Shown: in pieces, positions 1-6,135 of the stretch
How the letters are laid out: each line of letters begins with the position of its first letter
How positions within the stretch are numbered: the stretch's first letter is position 1
Assembly (NCBI GenBank): GCA_026993705.1
Contig: JALWSJ010000194.1
Location: 1 to 6,135, forward strand
Reading direction: 5' to 3'
DNA length: 6,135 nt
Source: Flavobacteriales bacterium
GTDB lineage: Bacteria; Bacteroidota; Bacteroidia; Flavobacteriales_D; Parvicellaceae
Notes under the pieces: model-generated
Databases searched by the model: none
The model's input: only the letters and a program-made list of their open reading frames with translations
What the model was told of the DNA's origin: nothing
Program-made: the position numbers and the translations under genes

Positions 1-58
1 CTCTCAGAAAAACAATGATATTTTGAGTTAAAAAAACTCTTTTTAAAAACATATTTAC

Positions 59-1873
59 ATGAAAAAAGTCCCAATCATTTTTAGTGTTTTTTATTTGATT
101 TGTATTGTTAATCCAATTGCACAAACTCCATATAATGACTATATAGGGGCCGGACATTCTAATGGTATAATCGTTACTACAAGTGATAATTATCAATTAT
201 ATCAAGGTTCGAAAATAGCATCAGGAATTCACTCCATTAACGGAAGTGGTTTAATAGGGAAACAAATAGAAGCCTCTCGTTTTCTTTCTCAAGCAAGTTT
301 CGGAGCAGATATAGACTTAATTAAAGAAGTAGCTGAAACAGGAATTGAAAATTGGATTGAAGATCAATTTCAATTTCAATTTCAATTAGCTCCAACTTAC
401 TATACCGATACGATTCAAAGTATTTATAATAAAAGTTTTCAGATTTATTTAGATAACGGAGGTGATTCATTAAATTACCCCTCACAACCTAATCATGTTC
501 ATATGGATTATGCATGGTGGCAAAATACCATGACAGCAAAAGATAAATTAAGACAACGCGTAGCTTATTCTTTAAGTCAAATTACCGTTATTTCACTAGA
601 AGGTACATTGGGTGGTTACGCTACCGGAGTAGCCAATTACTATGATGTAATGGTAAGAAATGCCTTTGGAAATTACAAAGACTTATTAATGGAAGTAACA
701 CTTCATCCTGCAATGGGAAGTTATTTAAGTCATTTAAATAATCCTAAAACGGATACTGCTTATAACATTCACCCAGATGAGAATTATGCCAGGGAAGTGA
801 TGCAATTGTTTTCCATAGGTCTATATAAACTGAATATTGATGGCTCGTATCAATTAGATGCCAATAATAACCCTATTCCAACATATGATAATAATGATAT
901 AAAAGAAATGGCAAAAGTTTTTACAGGATTAGGAGTTGGAGCAAGGACAGATGGAAATAATTTATACTTCGGCTTAGGGCTTTGGGCAGCTGATTTAACC
1001 GTGCCAATGATTATGTATGAAGACCAACACGAACCAGGTATAAAAACTATTATTGATGGATATATAATTCCGGCAGGTCAAACCGGAATGCAAGATATTC
1101 AGCAAGCAATTACTCATTTGTTTAATCATCAAAATGTAGCTCCTTTTGTAGCTAAAAGATTGATACAACGATTGGTTAAGTCAAATCCAACACCTAATTA
1201 TATTTCTACTGTTGCGTCTGCCTTTATTGATAATGGCTCTGGAGTAAGAGGAGATATGAAAGCAGTAATAAGAGCTATATTATTACATCCGGAAGCACGT
1301 GAATGTTCGTGGATTAGCGACCCAAATCAAGGTAAATTAAGAGAACCGATTTTAAAATATACTGATTTTGCTGAGGCAGTAGAAATTATAACTCCTTTAA
1401 ATAATTTTTGGAACTACAGTTATTGGTTTAAGGAAGCTACGGGGCAACACCCTTTGCGTTCACAAACTGTATTTAATTTCTATAATCCGGGCTATGTACC
1501 AAGTGGAGAGATTGCAAATAATAATTTGGTAGCTCCGGAATTTGAACTGTATAACACAAGAACAAGTATCGGATTTTCGAATGAAGTTTACAAATGGGTC
1601 GAAAGCGAAAATCTTTTGCGAACTGCCAATTATGAAGATTATACCATCTCCAATACCAATCTAGAACCATGGATAGAATATGCTAAAGACAGTGATGCTT
1701 TATTGGATTATTTAGACGTAGTATTGACACACGGTCAATTGACTGACAGAACACGAGACATAATCAAACAGACGTTAAATACTTATTCTCTAAGTTTAAC
1801 TCAATTAAGTTACCGCGTACGTTTGGCTACCTATCTAATAATGATAAGTCCGGATTATAATATTCTAAAATAA
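59..1873 (+). CDS. Secreted DUF1800 family protein
   Basis: This 604-residue protein carries a full-length DUF1800 domain; the biochemical role of the family is unknown. Residues 1-21 form a Sec signal peptide (Lys-Lys, then a hydrophobic run, with likely cleavage near Ala21-Gln22), so it acts outside the cytoplasm. DUF1800 landmarks appear in the usual order: EASRFLSQASFGA (71-83), a WWQNTM then KDKLRQRVAYSLSQ helix (153-174), HPDENYAREVMQLFSIGLY (238-256), IKEMAKVFTGL (281-291), an HEPG motif (324-327), HLFNHQNVAPFVAKRLIQRL (353-372), LLHPEAR (408-414) and GKLREPILKY (425-434). The last part, from about 465, includes the FNFYNPGY segment. The start is supported by the signal peptide directly after it; the leader is A/T-rich with no Shine-Dalgarno, normal for Bacteroidota. 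The DUF1501 gene follows after 20 bp. The gene appears intact. An in-frame hexanucleotide repeat gives Phe-Gln repeats at 104-109. Confidence 0.93.
   Translation: MKKVPIIFSVFYLICIVNPIAQTPYNDYIGAGHSNGIIVTTSDNYQLYQGSKIASGIHSINGSGLIGKQIEASRFLSQASFGADIDLIKEVAETGIENWIEDQFQFQFQLAPTYYTDTIQSIYNKSFQIYLDNGGDSLNYPSQPNHVHMDYAWWQNTMTAKDKLRQRVAYSLSQITVISLEGTLGGYATGVANYYDVMVRNAFGNYKDLLMEVTLHPAMGSYLSHLNNPKTDTAYNIHPDENYAREVMQLFSIGLYKLNIDGSYQLDANNNPIPTYDNNDIKEMAKVFTGLGVGARTDGNNLYFGLGLWAADLTVPMIMYEDQHEPGIKTIIDGYIIPAGQTGMQDIQQAITHLFNHQNVAPFVAKRLIQRLVKSNPTPNYISTVASAFIDNGSGVRGDMKAVIRAILLHPEARECSWISDPNQGKLREPILKYTDFAEAVEIITPLNNFWNYSYWFKEATGQHPLRSQTVFNFYNPGYVPSGEIANNNLVAPEFELYNTRTSIGFSNEVYKWVESENLLRTANYEDYTISNTNLEPWIEYAKDSDALLDYLDVVLTHGQLTDRTRDIIKQTLNTYSLSLTQLSYRVRLATYLIMISPDYNILK
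365..388 (+). repeat. CAATTT hexanucleotide tandem repeat within the DUF1800 gene
   Basis: Three perfect copies of CAATTT (365-370, 371-376, 377-382) are followed by a near copy, CAATTA (383-388). The unit is six bases long, so gain or loss of a copy would add or remove a Phe-Gln pair without shifting the frame. It falls just after the first conserved helix of the DUF1800 domain, in a region likely to be a linker. Confidence 0.9.
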
Positions 1874-1893
1874 CGATTTAAACTTTCTATAAA

Positions 1894-3297
1894 ATGGCTA
1901 AAAAAGAATTTCAAGAATCAAGGAGAAAGTTTATTAAGCAAGTTAGCTTGGCTTCAATAGGATTGACTACTCCTTTTTCGTCTATTGTTAATTTAAAAAC
2001 AATGAATGCTTTAGCGAGTAGTATGCCTCCTCCAACTAATGGGTACAAGGCTATGGTTTGTTTTTTCCTTCAAGGAGGAAATGATTCTTACAACATGTTA
2101 ATTCCTAAAAGCAACACAGAGTATAATCACTATGCAACTACTCGTTCTAATCTGGCAATACCTCAATCGAATTTACTATCATTGAATAACACTGGAGGAA
2201 ATTTTGGTATTCATCCTTCTTTAAGTGGAGTACAACCTTTGTTCGATGCGGGCGATGTAGCCTTTATTGCAAATGCGGGAACTTTAGTTGAACCAACAAC
2301 CAAAACGCAATATCAAAATGGAAGTGCTAATTTACCTTTGGGGCTTTTTTCTCATTTAGATCAATACAATCATTGGCAAAGTGGAAGACCTAATGTAAGG
2401 ACTAACAAAGGTTGGGGAGGGAGAATAGCAGATTTGTTAAGTTCAGTGAACACGAACAATAACATCTCAATGAACCTATCTTTATCGGGGGCAAATATAT
2501 TTCAGTACGGTCAAAATTCGGTAGAGTTTAGCTTAAATTATAATGGAGCTTTGATGCCAACCAATAGAAATGCGGGTTGGGGTGATAATCCGGAACGAAA
2601 AGCAGCAACTGACAGTATATTAAACTACACCTATAGTGATCAATTTCATAAAACATATGCTGATATTTTTAGGGGCTCGATAGAAGCAGGAGAGGAGTTT
2701 CAAAATGCAATTGATGCAGTACCTGATTTCAATACAACGTTTAGTAACGAACGAACATCTAAAGAATTTAAGATGATAGCTAAAACCATAGCTGCCCGAA
2801 CAACATTAGGTTTTGATCGGCAAATCTTCTTTGTGCGGTTAGGTGGCTGGGATCATCACGATGAATTAATTTTAAATCAAGCTGAAAAATTACAGGTAGT
2901 AAATGATGCGTTGGTTTCTTTTAAAGGAGCGTTAGATGAAATGAGCGTCTTTAACGAAGTTACAACATTTGTTGTTTCAGAATTTGCTAGAACGCTTACA
3001 TCAAATGGAAATGGTTCTGATCATGCTTGGGGTGGAAATATGATGGTTATGGGAGGAAGTGTAAATGGAGGATCGATTTATGGAACTTATCCGTGGTTAG
3101 AAATTAATAGTGGTCAATATATTAATGGAGGCGTAATGGTACCGACAACTGCAACCGATTCAATTTTTGCTGAGTTAGCTTTGTGGTACGGTATTTCACC
3201 ATCGGATTTAACTACGGTATTACCAAATTTAGGTAATTTCCACAATGTATCCGGACTATCAACCACAACTCCGCCTATAGGTTTTATGAATATGTAA
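1894..3297 (+). CDS. Tat-exported DUF1501 family protein (alkaline phosphatase superfamily fold)
   Basis: This 467-residue protein belongs to DUF1501, a family placed in the alkaline phosphatase/sulfatase superfamily but with no agreed substrate. The N-terminus has a twin-arginine motif, SRRKFIKQ (9-16), then a moderately hydrophobic stretch and an ALA signal-peptidase-like site at 39-41, so Tat export of a folded, probably metal-loaded enzyme is likely. Family signatures are FFLQGGNDSYN (57-67), GGWDHHDEL (317-325), SEFARTLTSNG (362-372), and SDHAWGGNMMVMGG (375-388) with IYGTYP (395-400). Candidate metal ligands by position are Asp64, Asp320, His321 or His322, Glu363, Asp376 and His377; this assignment is my inference from the fold. 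The gene starts 20 bp after the DUF1800 stop and ends 12 bp before the discoidin gene. Full length, no disruption seen. The leader is A-rich without Shine-Dalgarno. Confidence 0.93.
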   Translation: MAKKEFQESRRKFIKQVSLASIGLTTPFSSIVNLKTMNALASSMPPPTNGYKAMVCFFLQGGNDSYNMLIPKSNTEYNHYATTRSNLAIPQSNLLSLNNTGGNFGIHPSLSGVQPLFDAGDVAFIANAGTLVEPTTKTQYQNGSANLPLGLFSHLDQYNHWQSGRPNVRTNKGWGGRIADLLSSVNTNNNISMNLSLSGANIFQYGQNSVEFSLNYNGALMPTNRNAGWGDNPERKAATDSILNYTYSDQFHKTYADIFRGSIEAGEEFQNAIDAVPDFNTTFSNERTSKEFKMIAKTIAARTTLGFDRQIFFVRLGGWDHHDELILNQAEKLQVVNDALVSFKGALDEMSVFNEVTTFVVSEFARTLTSNGNGSDHAWGGNMMVMGGSVNGGSIYGTYPWLEINSGQYINGGVMVPTTATDSIFAELALWYGISPSDLTTVLPNLGNFHNVSGLSTTTPPIGFMNM

Positions 3298-3309
3298 AGA
3301 TAAATAAAA

Positions 3310-4050
3310 ATGAAAAAAATACTTATTTATAGTTTATTTTGCTTAGGTATTAGCACACTTTCACAAGCTCAATGCTATATGGATAGGCATAGTGCAACTT
3401 GGTATGATGGTTGGATTTCTTGTCAAACATCGCCCAGTCCTAATCCTGCTCGAGGAAATTCTCATTGGATACAATATAATTTGGGAGAAAGCTATGTCCT
3501 ACACGAAATGTTTGTTTGGAATACCAACGCTCCTGATTTATTGGATTGGGGAATGCAAGAAATTGCTGTTGATGTTTCGGGAGATGGAGTTACGTGGGTA
3601 GAGGTAGGTACATACGTACTTAATGAAGGTACAGGGTTTAATCGATACGAAGGAGAGTTTATAGCTGATCTAAATAATACAAAAGCAAAGTATGTTTTGA
3701 TTACGGGATTAAGCAATTACGGTGGTGCTTGTTATGGGATAAGTGAAGTAAAAATCAACGTAGATAATACGGTTTCTTTAAAAGAAAATGATTGTATTCG
3801 TATGAACTTATACCCAAATCCTTTTAGTGAAGCACTAAATTTGAATTTTAGGGGAGGATGCTCTTCAACAGTTGCTTATTATTCAGTATTTGATGCTTTG
3901 GGGAGAATTATTATTCCAAAAACTATAATTAAAGAAGGACAAACGATAACGATATTGGCGGATGAGAAAATTCTTCCGGGAGTTTATTTTATAAAATTAA
4001 TTTCCGGTAGTACTCACCGTATGGTAAAAGCGATTAAACAAGGGTATTAA
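3310..4050 (+). CDS. Discoidin-like (F5/8 type C) protein with T9SS type A C-terminal sorting domain
   Basis: This 246-residue protein has three parts. Residues 1-20 are a Sec signal peptide ending in SQA before Gln21. Residues about 24-150 resemble an F5/8 type C (galactose-binding, jelly-roll) domain: HWIQYNLGESYVLHEMFVWN (52-71), then QEIAVDVSGDGVTWVEVG (83-100), and the closing strand KAKYVLITGLSNYGGACYGI (125-144) with SEVKINV. Residues about 166-246 are a type A T9SS sorting domain, with the LYPNPFSE motif (167-174), a GVYFIKL strand (224-230) and a basic C-terminus. The family implies export to the periplasm and then secretion or surface attachment by T9SS. The ligand is unknown; a carbohydrate is plausible from the fold but not shown. 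It starts 12 bp after the DUF1501 gene, so it is probably the third cistron of the same operon. The discoidin call is by motif and strand pattern and is less certain than the sorting domain. Confidence 0.88.
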   Translation: MKKILIYSLFCLGISTLSQAQCYMDRHSATWYDGWISCQTSPSPNPARGNSHWIQYNLGESYVLHEMFVWNTNAPDLLDWGMQEIAVDVSGDGVTWVEVGTYVLNEGTGFNRYEGEFIADLNNTKAKYVLITGLSNYGGACYGISEVKINVDNTVSLKENDCIRMNLYPNPFSEALNLNFRGGCSSTVAYYSVFDALGRIIIPKTIIKEGQTITILADEKILPGVYFIKLISGSTHRMVKAIKQGY

Positions 4051-4112
4051 TTGGTTGTGTTTATTTAGTGATATTTCTTCCACGTTAGGGATAGAACGGC
4101 GTGTTTGAACTC

Positions 4113-4144
4113 CTTTTTGCCCTCCTCCTTTTGAGGGCAAAAAG
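4113..4144. other. Hairpin 1 of repeat copy A
   Basis: CTTTTTGCCCTC (4113-4124) is perfectly complementary to GAGGGCAAAAAG (4133-4144), leaving an 8-nt loop. Allowing one bulged C, pairing can extend outward by about three more base pairs (ACT/AGT). The corresponding hairpin of copy B has a nearly identical core stem and also an 8-nt loop. Confidence 0.85.
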
Positions 4145-4168
4145 AGTGAGTAGTGATAGCCCGACCCA

Positions 4169-4220
4169 CAATTTGCAAAAAGAACGTTGAGCGAAAGCGA
4201 TATGTTCTTTTTGTAAATTG
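4169..4220. terminator. Hairpin 2 of repeat copy A, possible bidirectional terminator
   Basis: A 17-bp stem pairs 4169-4185 with 4204-4220, perfect apart from one G-T (G-U in RNA) pair at 4175/4214. The 18-nt loop holds a small inner GC-GAAA-GC hairpin. On the plus strand the upper stem GAAC/GTTC is followed by TTTTT (4208-4212), and the opposite strand has the mirrored arrangement, so it could terminate transcription of the upstream operon. The GC content of the upper stem is low, which makes termination strength uncertain. Confidence 0.5.
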
Positions 4221-4239
4221 GGGGAACGCCCAAATACTA

Positions 4240-4275
4240 TTGAACGAATTTAAAAGCTTCGTGTAAGTACAATTG
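4240..4275 (+). promoter_or_regulatory. Weak candidate Bacteroidota promoter for the DUF4139 gene
   Basis: TACAATTG (4268-4275) matches the Bacteroidota -7 consensus TAnnTTTG at five of the six specified positions and lies 20 bp before the start codon. A TTG at 4240-4242 could be a -33 box, but the 25-bp spacing is several bases longer than the usual 19-21. The position after copy A of the repeat, ahead of a gene with a 245-bp upstream gap, makes an independent promoter reasonable. In AT-rich DNA such a match can arise by chance. Confidence 0.25.
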
Positions 4276-4295
4276 AATAAAAAAAATAATAAGAA

Positions 4296-5927
4296 ATGAA
4301 CTATAAAATAATAAGCCTTACTTTATTGACTTCTGTGAGTTTGTCAATGTTGGCTCAAAAAGAAATATCGTCGAAGATTGAGGAAGTTACAGTTTACCTT
4401 TCGGGGGCGGAAGTGAATCGGAAAGCTAAAGCGAATCTTGTCGTGGGAAAAAATGAGTTTAAATTGACGAATTTGTCGCCGTATATTCAGCCCAATAGTT
4501 TGCAGGTAAAGGTAAATAATCAGAAAGTAACGGTAGTTTCTGCTTCAAGTGAAGTCAATTATTGGTCTAAAAATCAAATGAATAAACGACCTGAAATCAA
4601 AGCTATAGATGACAGTATTAAGGAGTTAGAGTTTCAGTTAGCCATCAGAAGTTCAAAACGAAAAGTCTATAACGAAGAAAAATCATTGTTACAAGCCAAT
4701 AAAAAATTAGGCGGGGCAAATACTGGAGTTGATATTGAAGATTTGATGGATGCGGCGGATTTTTACAGAGAACGGATGACGAATATAGAAACTCGTTTGC
4801 TCGATATTGCGGAAAGTGAGAAAGAAATTCACAAGAAATTAGAAGCTCTGCACAGTAGAAGAAATCATTTGTTTAATGGAGTAAAAAACACAGGAGAAAT
4901 AACTGTAAAGTTGGCATCGAAATACAGAGGAAATGCGAATATAACGGTATCATATATGGTGAATAATGCAGGATGGTCACCTTTTTACGATATTAGAGCA
5001 TACTCGATAGATGAGCCTGTTGATTTGGTGTATAAAGCTAAAGTTCAGCAAAATACTGGAGCGGATTGGAACAATGTAAAACTAAAATTATCGACAGGAA
5101 ATCCTTCGTATAATAATACGCAACCTGTATTTTCAACATGGTATTTACAGTATTATACACCATCTTCTGACAACAGAAAAAGGTATGATAAAGAAAGACC
5201 AAGGGCTCAAGGCTATAGTCCAGCAGATGATGAAGCTCCACTGATGGAAAGTGTAACAGTATTAAGTAATAAAGCAGAAAGTAATTCTACTGCAAATTTC
5301 ACAACCGTAACACAAAACACGATAAATACCACATTTGATATTGCAATTCCTTACACGATTAAGAGCGACAAAAAAGGGGAATTAGTTGAAATTCAGAACT
5401 ATGAGTTGCCCGTAGAATACGAGTATTTTGCGATGCCTCGATTGGATAGAGAAGCCTTTTTGTTAGCCAAAATAACAGAGTGGGGGAGTTATAATCTTTT
5501 ACCGGGGGATGCTAACATTTACTTTGAAAACACATTTGTAGGCAAGTCTTACATCGAAACAAATGTAGCCAATGACACTTTGGATGTTTCCTTAGGAAGA
5601 GATAAAAGCATTGTGATAGAACGAAACAAAATCAAAGATTTTTGCAAGAATAGCAGTTTTGGAGGAAATAAAAAATCCACTCGTGGGTACGAAATAAAAG
5701 TACATAACAACAAGTCCGTACCAATTGAGATAAAAGTTATCGATCAAATTCCAATTTCAACCATAAAAGAAATAGAAATAAGTATGATTGAAGACGGAGG
5801 AGCTCAATACGATGCAACCACAGGTAAACTAACGTGGACAATAAAAGTACCGGCAAATGCCACACAGAAAATACAATATAAATTTGAAGTAAAATATCCA
5901 AAAGATAAAGTCATTAGTAATTTGTAA
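4296..5927 (+). CDS. Exported DUF4140/DUF4139 protein (mucoidy inhibitor MuiA family)
   Basis: This 543-residue protein has the layout of the MuiA-like family, whose molecular function is not established. Residues 1-20 form a Sec signal peptide (hydrophobic run ending SMLA before Gln21), so it is probably periplasmic or outer-membrane associated. Residues about 23-95 fit the N-terminal DUF4140 domain (EEVTVYLSGAEVNRKAKANL). Residues about 100-195 are charged and helical, likely a coiled-coil hairpin. The DUF4139 domain runs from about 205 to the end: VSYMVNNAGWSPFYDIRA (218-235), KAKVQQNTGADWNNVKLKLS (247-266), LLPGDANIYFENTFVG (401-416), SLGRDKSIVIER (432-443) and GKLTWTIKVPANATQKIQY (510-528). 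A polar, low-complexity stretch at about 285-345 interrupts it and includes MESVTVLSNK (317-326). The start is supported by the signal peptide; no Shine-Dalgarno is present. The gene stands alone between two inverted repeat copies and appears intact. A functional link with the upstream operon is not shown. Confidence 0.9.
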   Translation: MNYKIISLTLLTSVSLSMLAQKEISSKIEEVTVYLSGAEVNRKAKANLVVGKNEFKLTNLSPYIQPNSLQVKVNNQKVTVVSASSEVNYWSKNQMNKRPEIKAIDDSIKELEFQLAIRSSKRKVYNEEKSLLQANKKLGGANTGVDIEDLMDAADFYRERMTNIETRLLDIAESEKEIHKKLEALHSRRNHLFNGVKNTGEITVKLASKYRGNANITVSYMVNNAGWSPFYDIRAYSIDEPVDLVYKAKVQQNTGADWNNVKLKLSTGNPSYNNTQPVFSTWYLQYYTPSSDNRKRYDKERPRAQGYSPADDEAPLMESVTVLSNKAESNSTANFTTVTQNTINTTFDIAIPYTIKSDKKGELVEIQNYELPVEYEYFAMPRLDREAFLLAKITEWGSYNLLPGDANIYFENTFVGKSYIETNVANDTLDVSLGRDKSIVIERNKIKDFCKNSSFGGNKKSTRGYEIKVHNNKSVPIEIKVIDQIPISTIKEIEISMIEDGGAQYDATTGKLTWTIKVPANATQKIQYKFEVKYPKDKVISNL

Positions 5928-5943
5928 AAATGGTTGGGCGTTC

Positions 5944-6005
5944 CCATTCGAGCATAAAAAAAGGCGTATAGTTCAGACTATACGCCTTTTTTAACGCTCG
6001 AATGG
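5944..6005. terminator. Hairpin 2 of repeat copy B, containing a strong intrinsic bidirectional terminator
   Basis: The core is GGCGTATAGT (5963-5972) paired with ACTATACGCC (5977-5986) around a TCAG loop, preceded by seven A and followed by six T (5987-5992). This is a classical rho-independent terminator that reads the same way on both strands. It is nested in an outer stem, CCATTCGAGC (5944-5953) with GCTCGAATGG (5996-6005), on the same axis. The whole 29-position stem has only two mismatched positions (5954/5995 and 5956/5993). It lies 16 bp after the DUF4139 stop and most likely ends that transcript. Confidence 0.9.
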
Positions 6006-6023
6006 TCGGGCTATCCACTATAT

Positions 6024-6055
6024 CTTTTGCCCTCCAAAAGGAGGGAGGGCAAAAG
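6024..6055. other. Hairpin 1 of repeat copy B
   Basis: CTTTTGCCCTCC (6024-6035) pairs perfectly with GGAGGGCAAAAG (6044-6055) around an 8-nt loop. Pairing can extend by TAT/ATA (6021-6023 with 6057-6059) past one bulged base, as in copy A. The core TTTTGCCCTC/GAGGGCAAAA is shared with copy A. Confidence 0.85.
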
Positions 6056-6135
6056 GATACCGTTTCTATCCCTAACGCGGAATGAAATAAGTGCAAGAAA
6101 GTGGAATTTGTAGTTCTCAGACGTAAGCGTACGGT

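Larger units (their letters stand above)
4072..4233 (+). repeat. Structured intergenic repeat, copy A (forward)
   Basis: The element starts 22 bp after the discoidin gene stop. It has box 1 GTTAGGGATAGAA (4084-4096), hairpin 1 (4113-4144), box 2 GATAGCCCGACC (4155-4166), hairpin 2 (4169-4220) and box 3 GGGAACGCCCAA (4222-4233). The same boxes occur in the same order, reverse-complemented, at 5934-6089. Similarity extends left of box 1 as ATTTC-TTCC-CGTT, which sets the approximate start at 4072. The boxes can pair: CGTT 4083-4086 with AACG 4225-4228; GGGATA 4088-4093 with TAGCCC 4157-4162 (one A-G mismatch); CCC 4165-4167 with GGG 4222-4224, leading into hairpin 2. This gives a three-way junction with very short joints. 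It fills most of the 245-bp gap between genes. The layout recalls dispersed intergenic repeats of flavobacterial genomes, from memory and unverified. Confidence 0.85.
5934..6089 (-). repeat. Structured intergenic repeat, copy B (inverted)
   Basis: This is the reverse-complement partner of the element at 4072-4233 and begins 6 bp after the DUF4139 stop codon. On the plus strand it reads box 3 TTGGGCGTTCCC (5934-5945), hairpin 2 (5944-6005), box 2 GGTCGGGCTATC (6004-6015), hairpin 1 (6024-6055) and box 1 TTCTATCCCTAAC (6064-6076). Boxes 1, 2 and 3 are identical to copy A over 13, 12 and 12 nt. Beyond box 1, GGAA-GAAAT (6079-6088) also matches. GCGTT 5938-5942 pairs with AACGC 6074-6078 to close the same three-way junction, one base pair longer than in copy A. 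Confidence 0.85.

Noticed and set aside
25..44. Small hairpin GAGTT/AACTC followed by T5 before the DUF1800 gene, as a terminator
   Set aside because: The stem is only five mostly A/T pairs with an all-A loop; in such AT-rich DNA this is expected by chance. No convincing TAnnTTTG promoter was seen in the first 58 bp either.
1473..1670. Minus-strand open frame of 65 codons inside the DUF1800 gene
   Set aside because: It lies wholly antisense to a well-conserved domain and has no family features; likewise the antisense frames at 3492-3716 and 5038-5241 and the alternative plus frame at 3392-3601.
4072..4233. Integron attC site (GTTAGG-like core with paired hairpins)
   Set aside because: GTTAGGG resembles the attC core GTTRRRY only in part (last base wrong), the opposite end lacks RYYYAAC in the right orientation, and no integron integrase is present. 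Two hairpins and a three-way junction also do not fit attC.
3997..4233. Minus-strand open frame of 78 codons over the end of the discoidin gene and repeat copy A
   Set aside because: It overlaps the T9SS domain coding sequence and then reads through the repeat hairpins; the protein has no recognisable domain or signal. Open by chance.
5914..6096. Minus-strand open frame of 60 codons across repeat copy B
   Set aside because: It translates the terminator and conserved boxes, and the matching frame is not conserved in copy A, so it is a by-product of the repeat.
6122..6133. Short inverted repeat CGTA-AGCG-TACG at the right edge
   Set aside because: The stem has only four pairs and the window ends immediately after, so it cannot be told apart from chance or from the start of a feature outside the window.

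Overview
The window looks like chromosomal DNA from a Bacteroidota bacterium, most likely a member of the Flavobacteriia or a relative. The DNA is AT-rich, start codons follow A-rich leaders with no Shine-Dalgarno sequence, and one product ends in a type IX secretion (T9SS) type A sorting domain, which is confined to this phylum. No genus can be assigned from the sequence alone.

Positions 59-4050 hold three closely spaced, same-strand genes with gaps of 20 and 12 bp, probably one operon. They encode a secreted DUF1800 protein, a DUF1501 protein with a twin-arginine signal (alkaline-phosphatase-superfamily fold), and a small discoidin-like (F5/8 type C) protein with a T9SS sorting domain. DUF1800 and DUF1501 genes are a recurrent pair in Bacteroidota and Planctomycetota, but their substrate is unknown. 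All three products are predicted to leave the cytoplasm, by Sec, Tat and Sec plus T9SS respectively.

Positions 4296-5927 hold a fourth gene for an exported DUF4140/DUF4139 protein (the 'mucoidy inhibitor MuiA' family). It is separated from the operon by 245 bp and probably has its own promoter.

The most interesting non-coding content is a pair of related elements of about 150-160 bp, at 4072-4233 (forward) and 5934-6089 (inverted), one on each side of the DUF4139 gene. They share three exact or near-exact boxes of 12-13 nt, separated by two hairpins. The second hairpin is unrelated in sequence between the copies but is strongly base-paired in both. The boxes can pair with each other to form the same compact three-way junction in each copy. 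The right-hand copy carries a textbook intrinsic terminator inside its second hairpin. I read these as two members of a dispersed, structured intergenic repeat family that also acts in transcription termination; whether the family is already described cannot be settled here.

The first 58 bp and the last 46 bp (6090-6135) show nothing I can assign. No tRNA, rRNA, CRISPR array, insertion sequence or integrase is visible.
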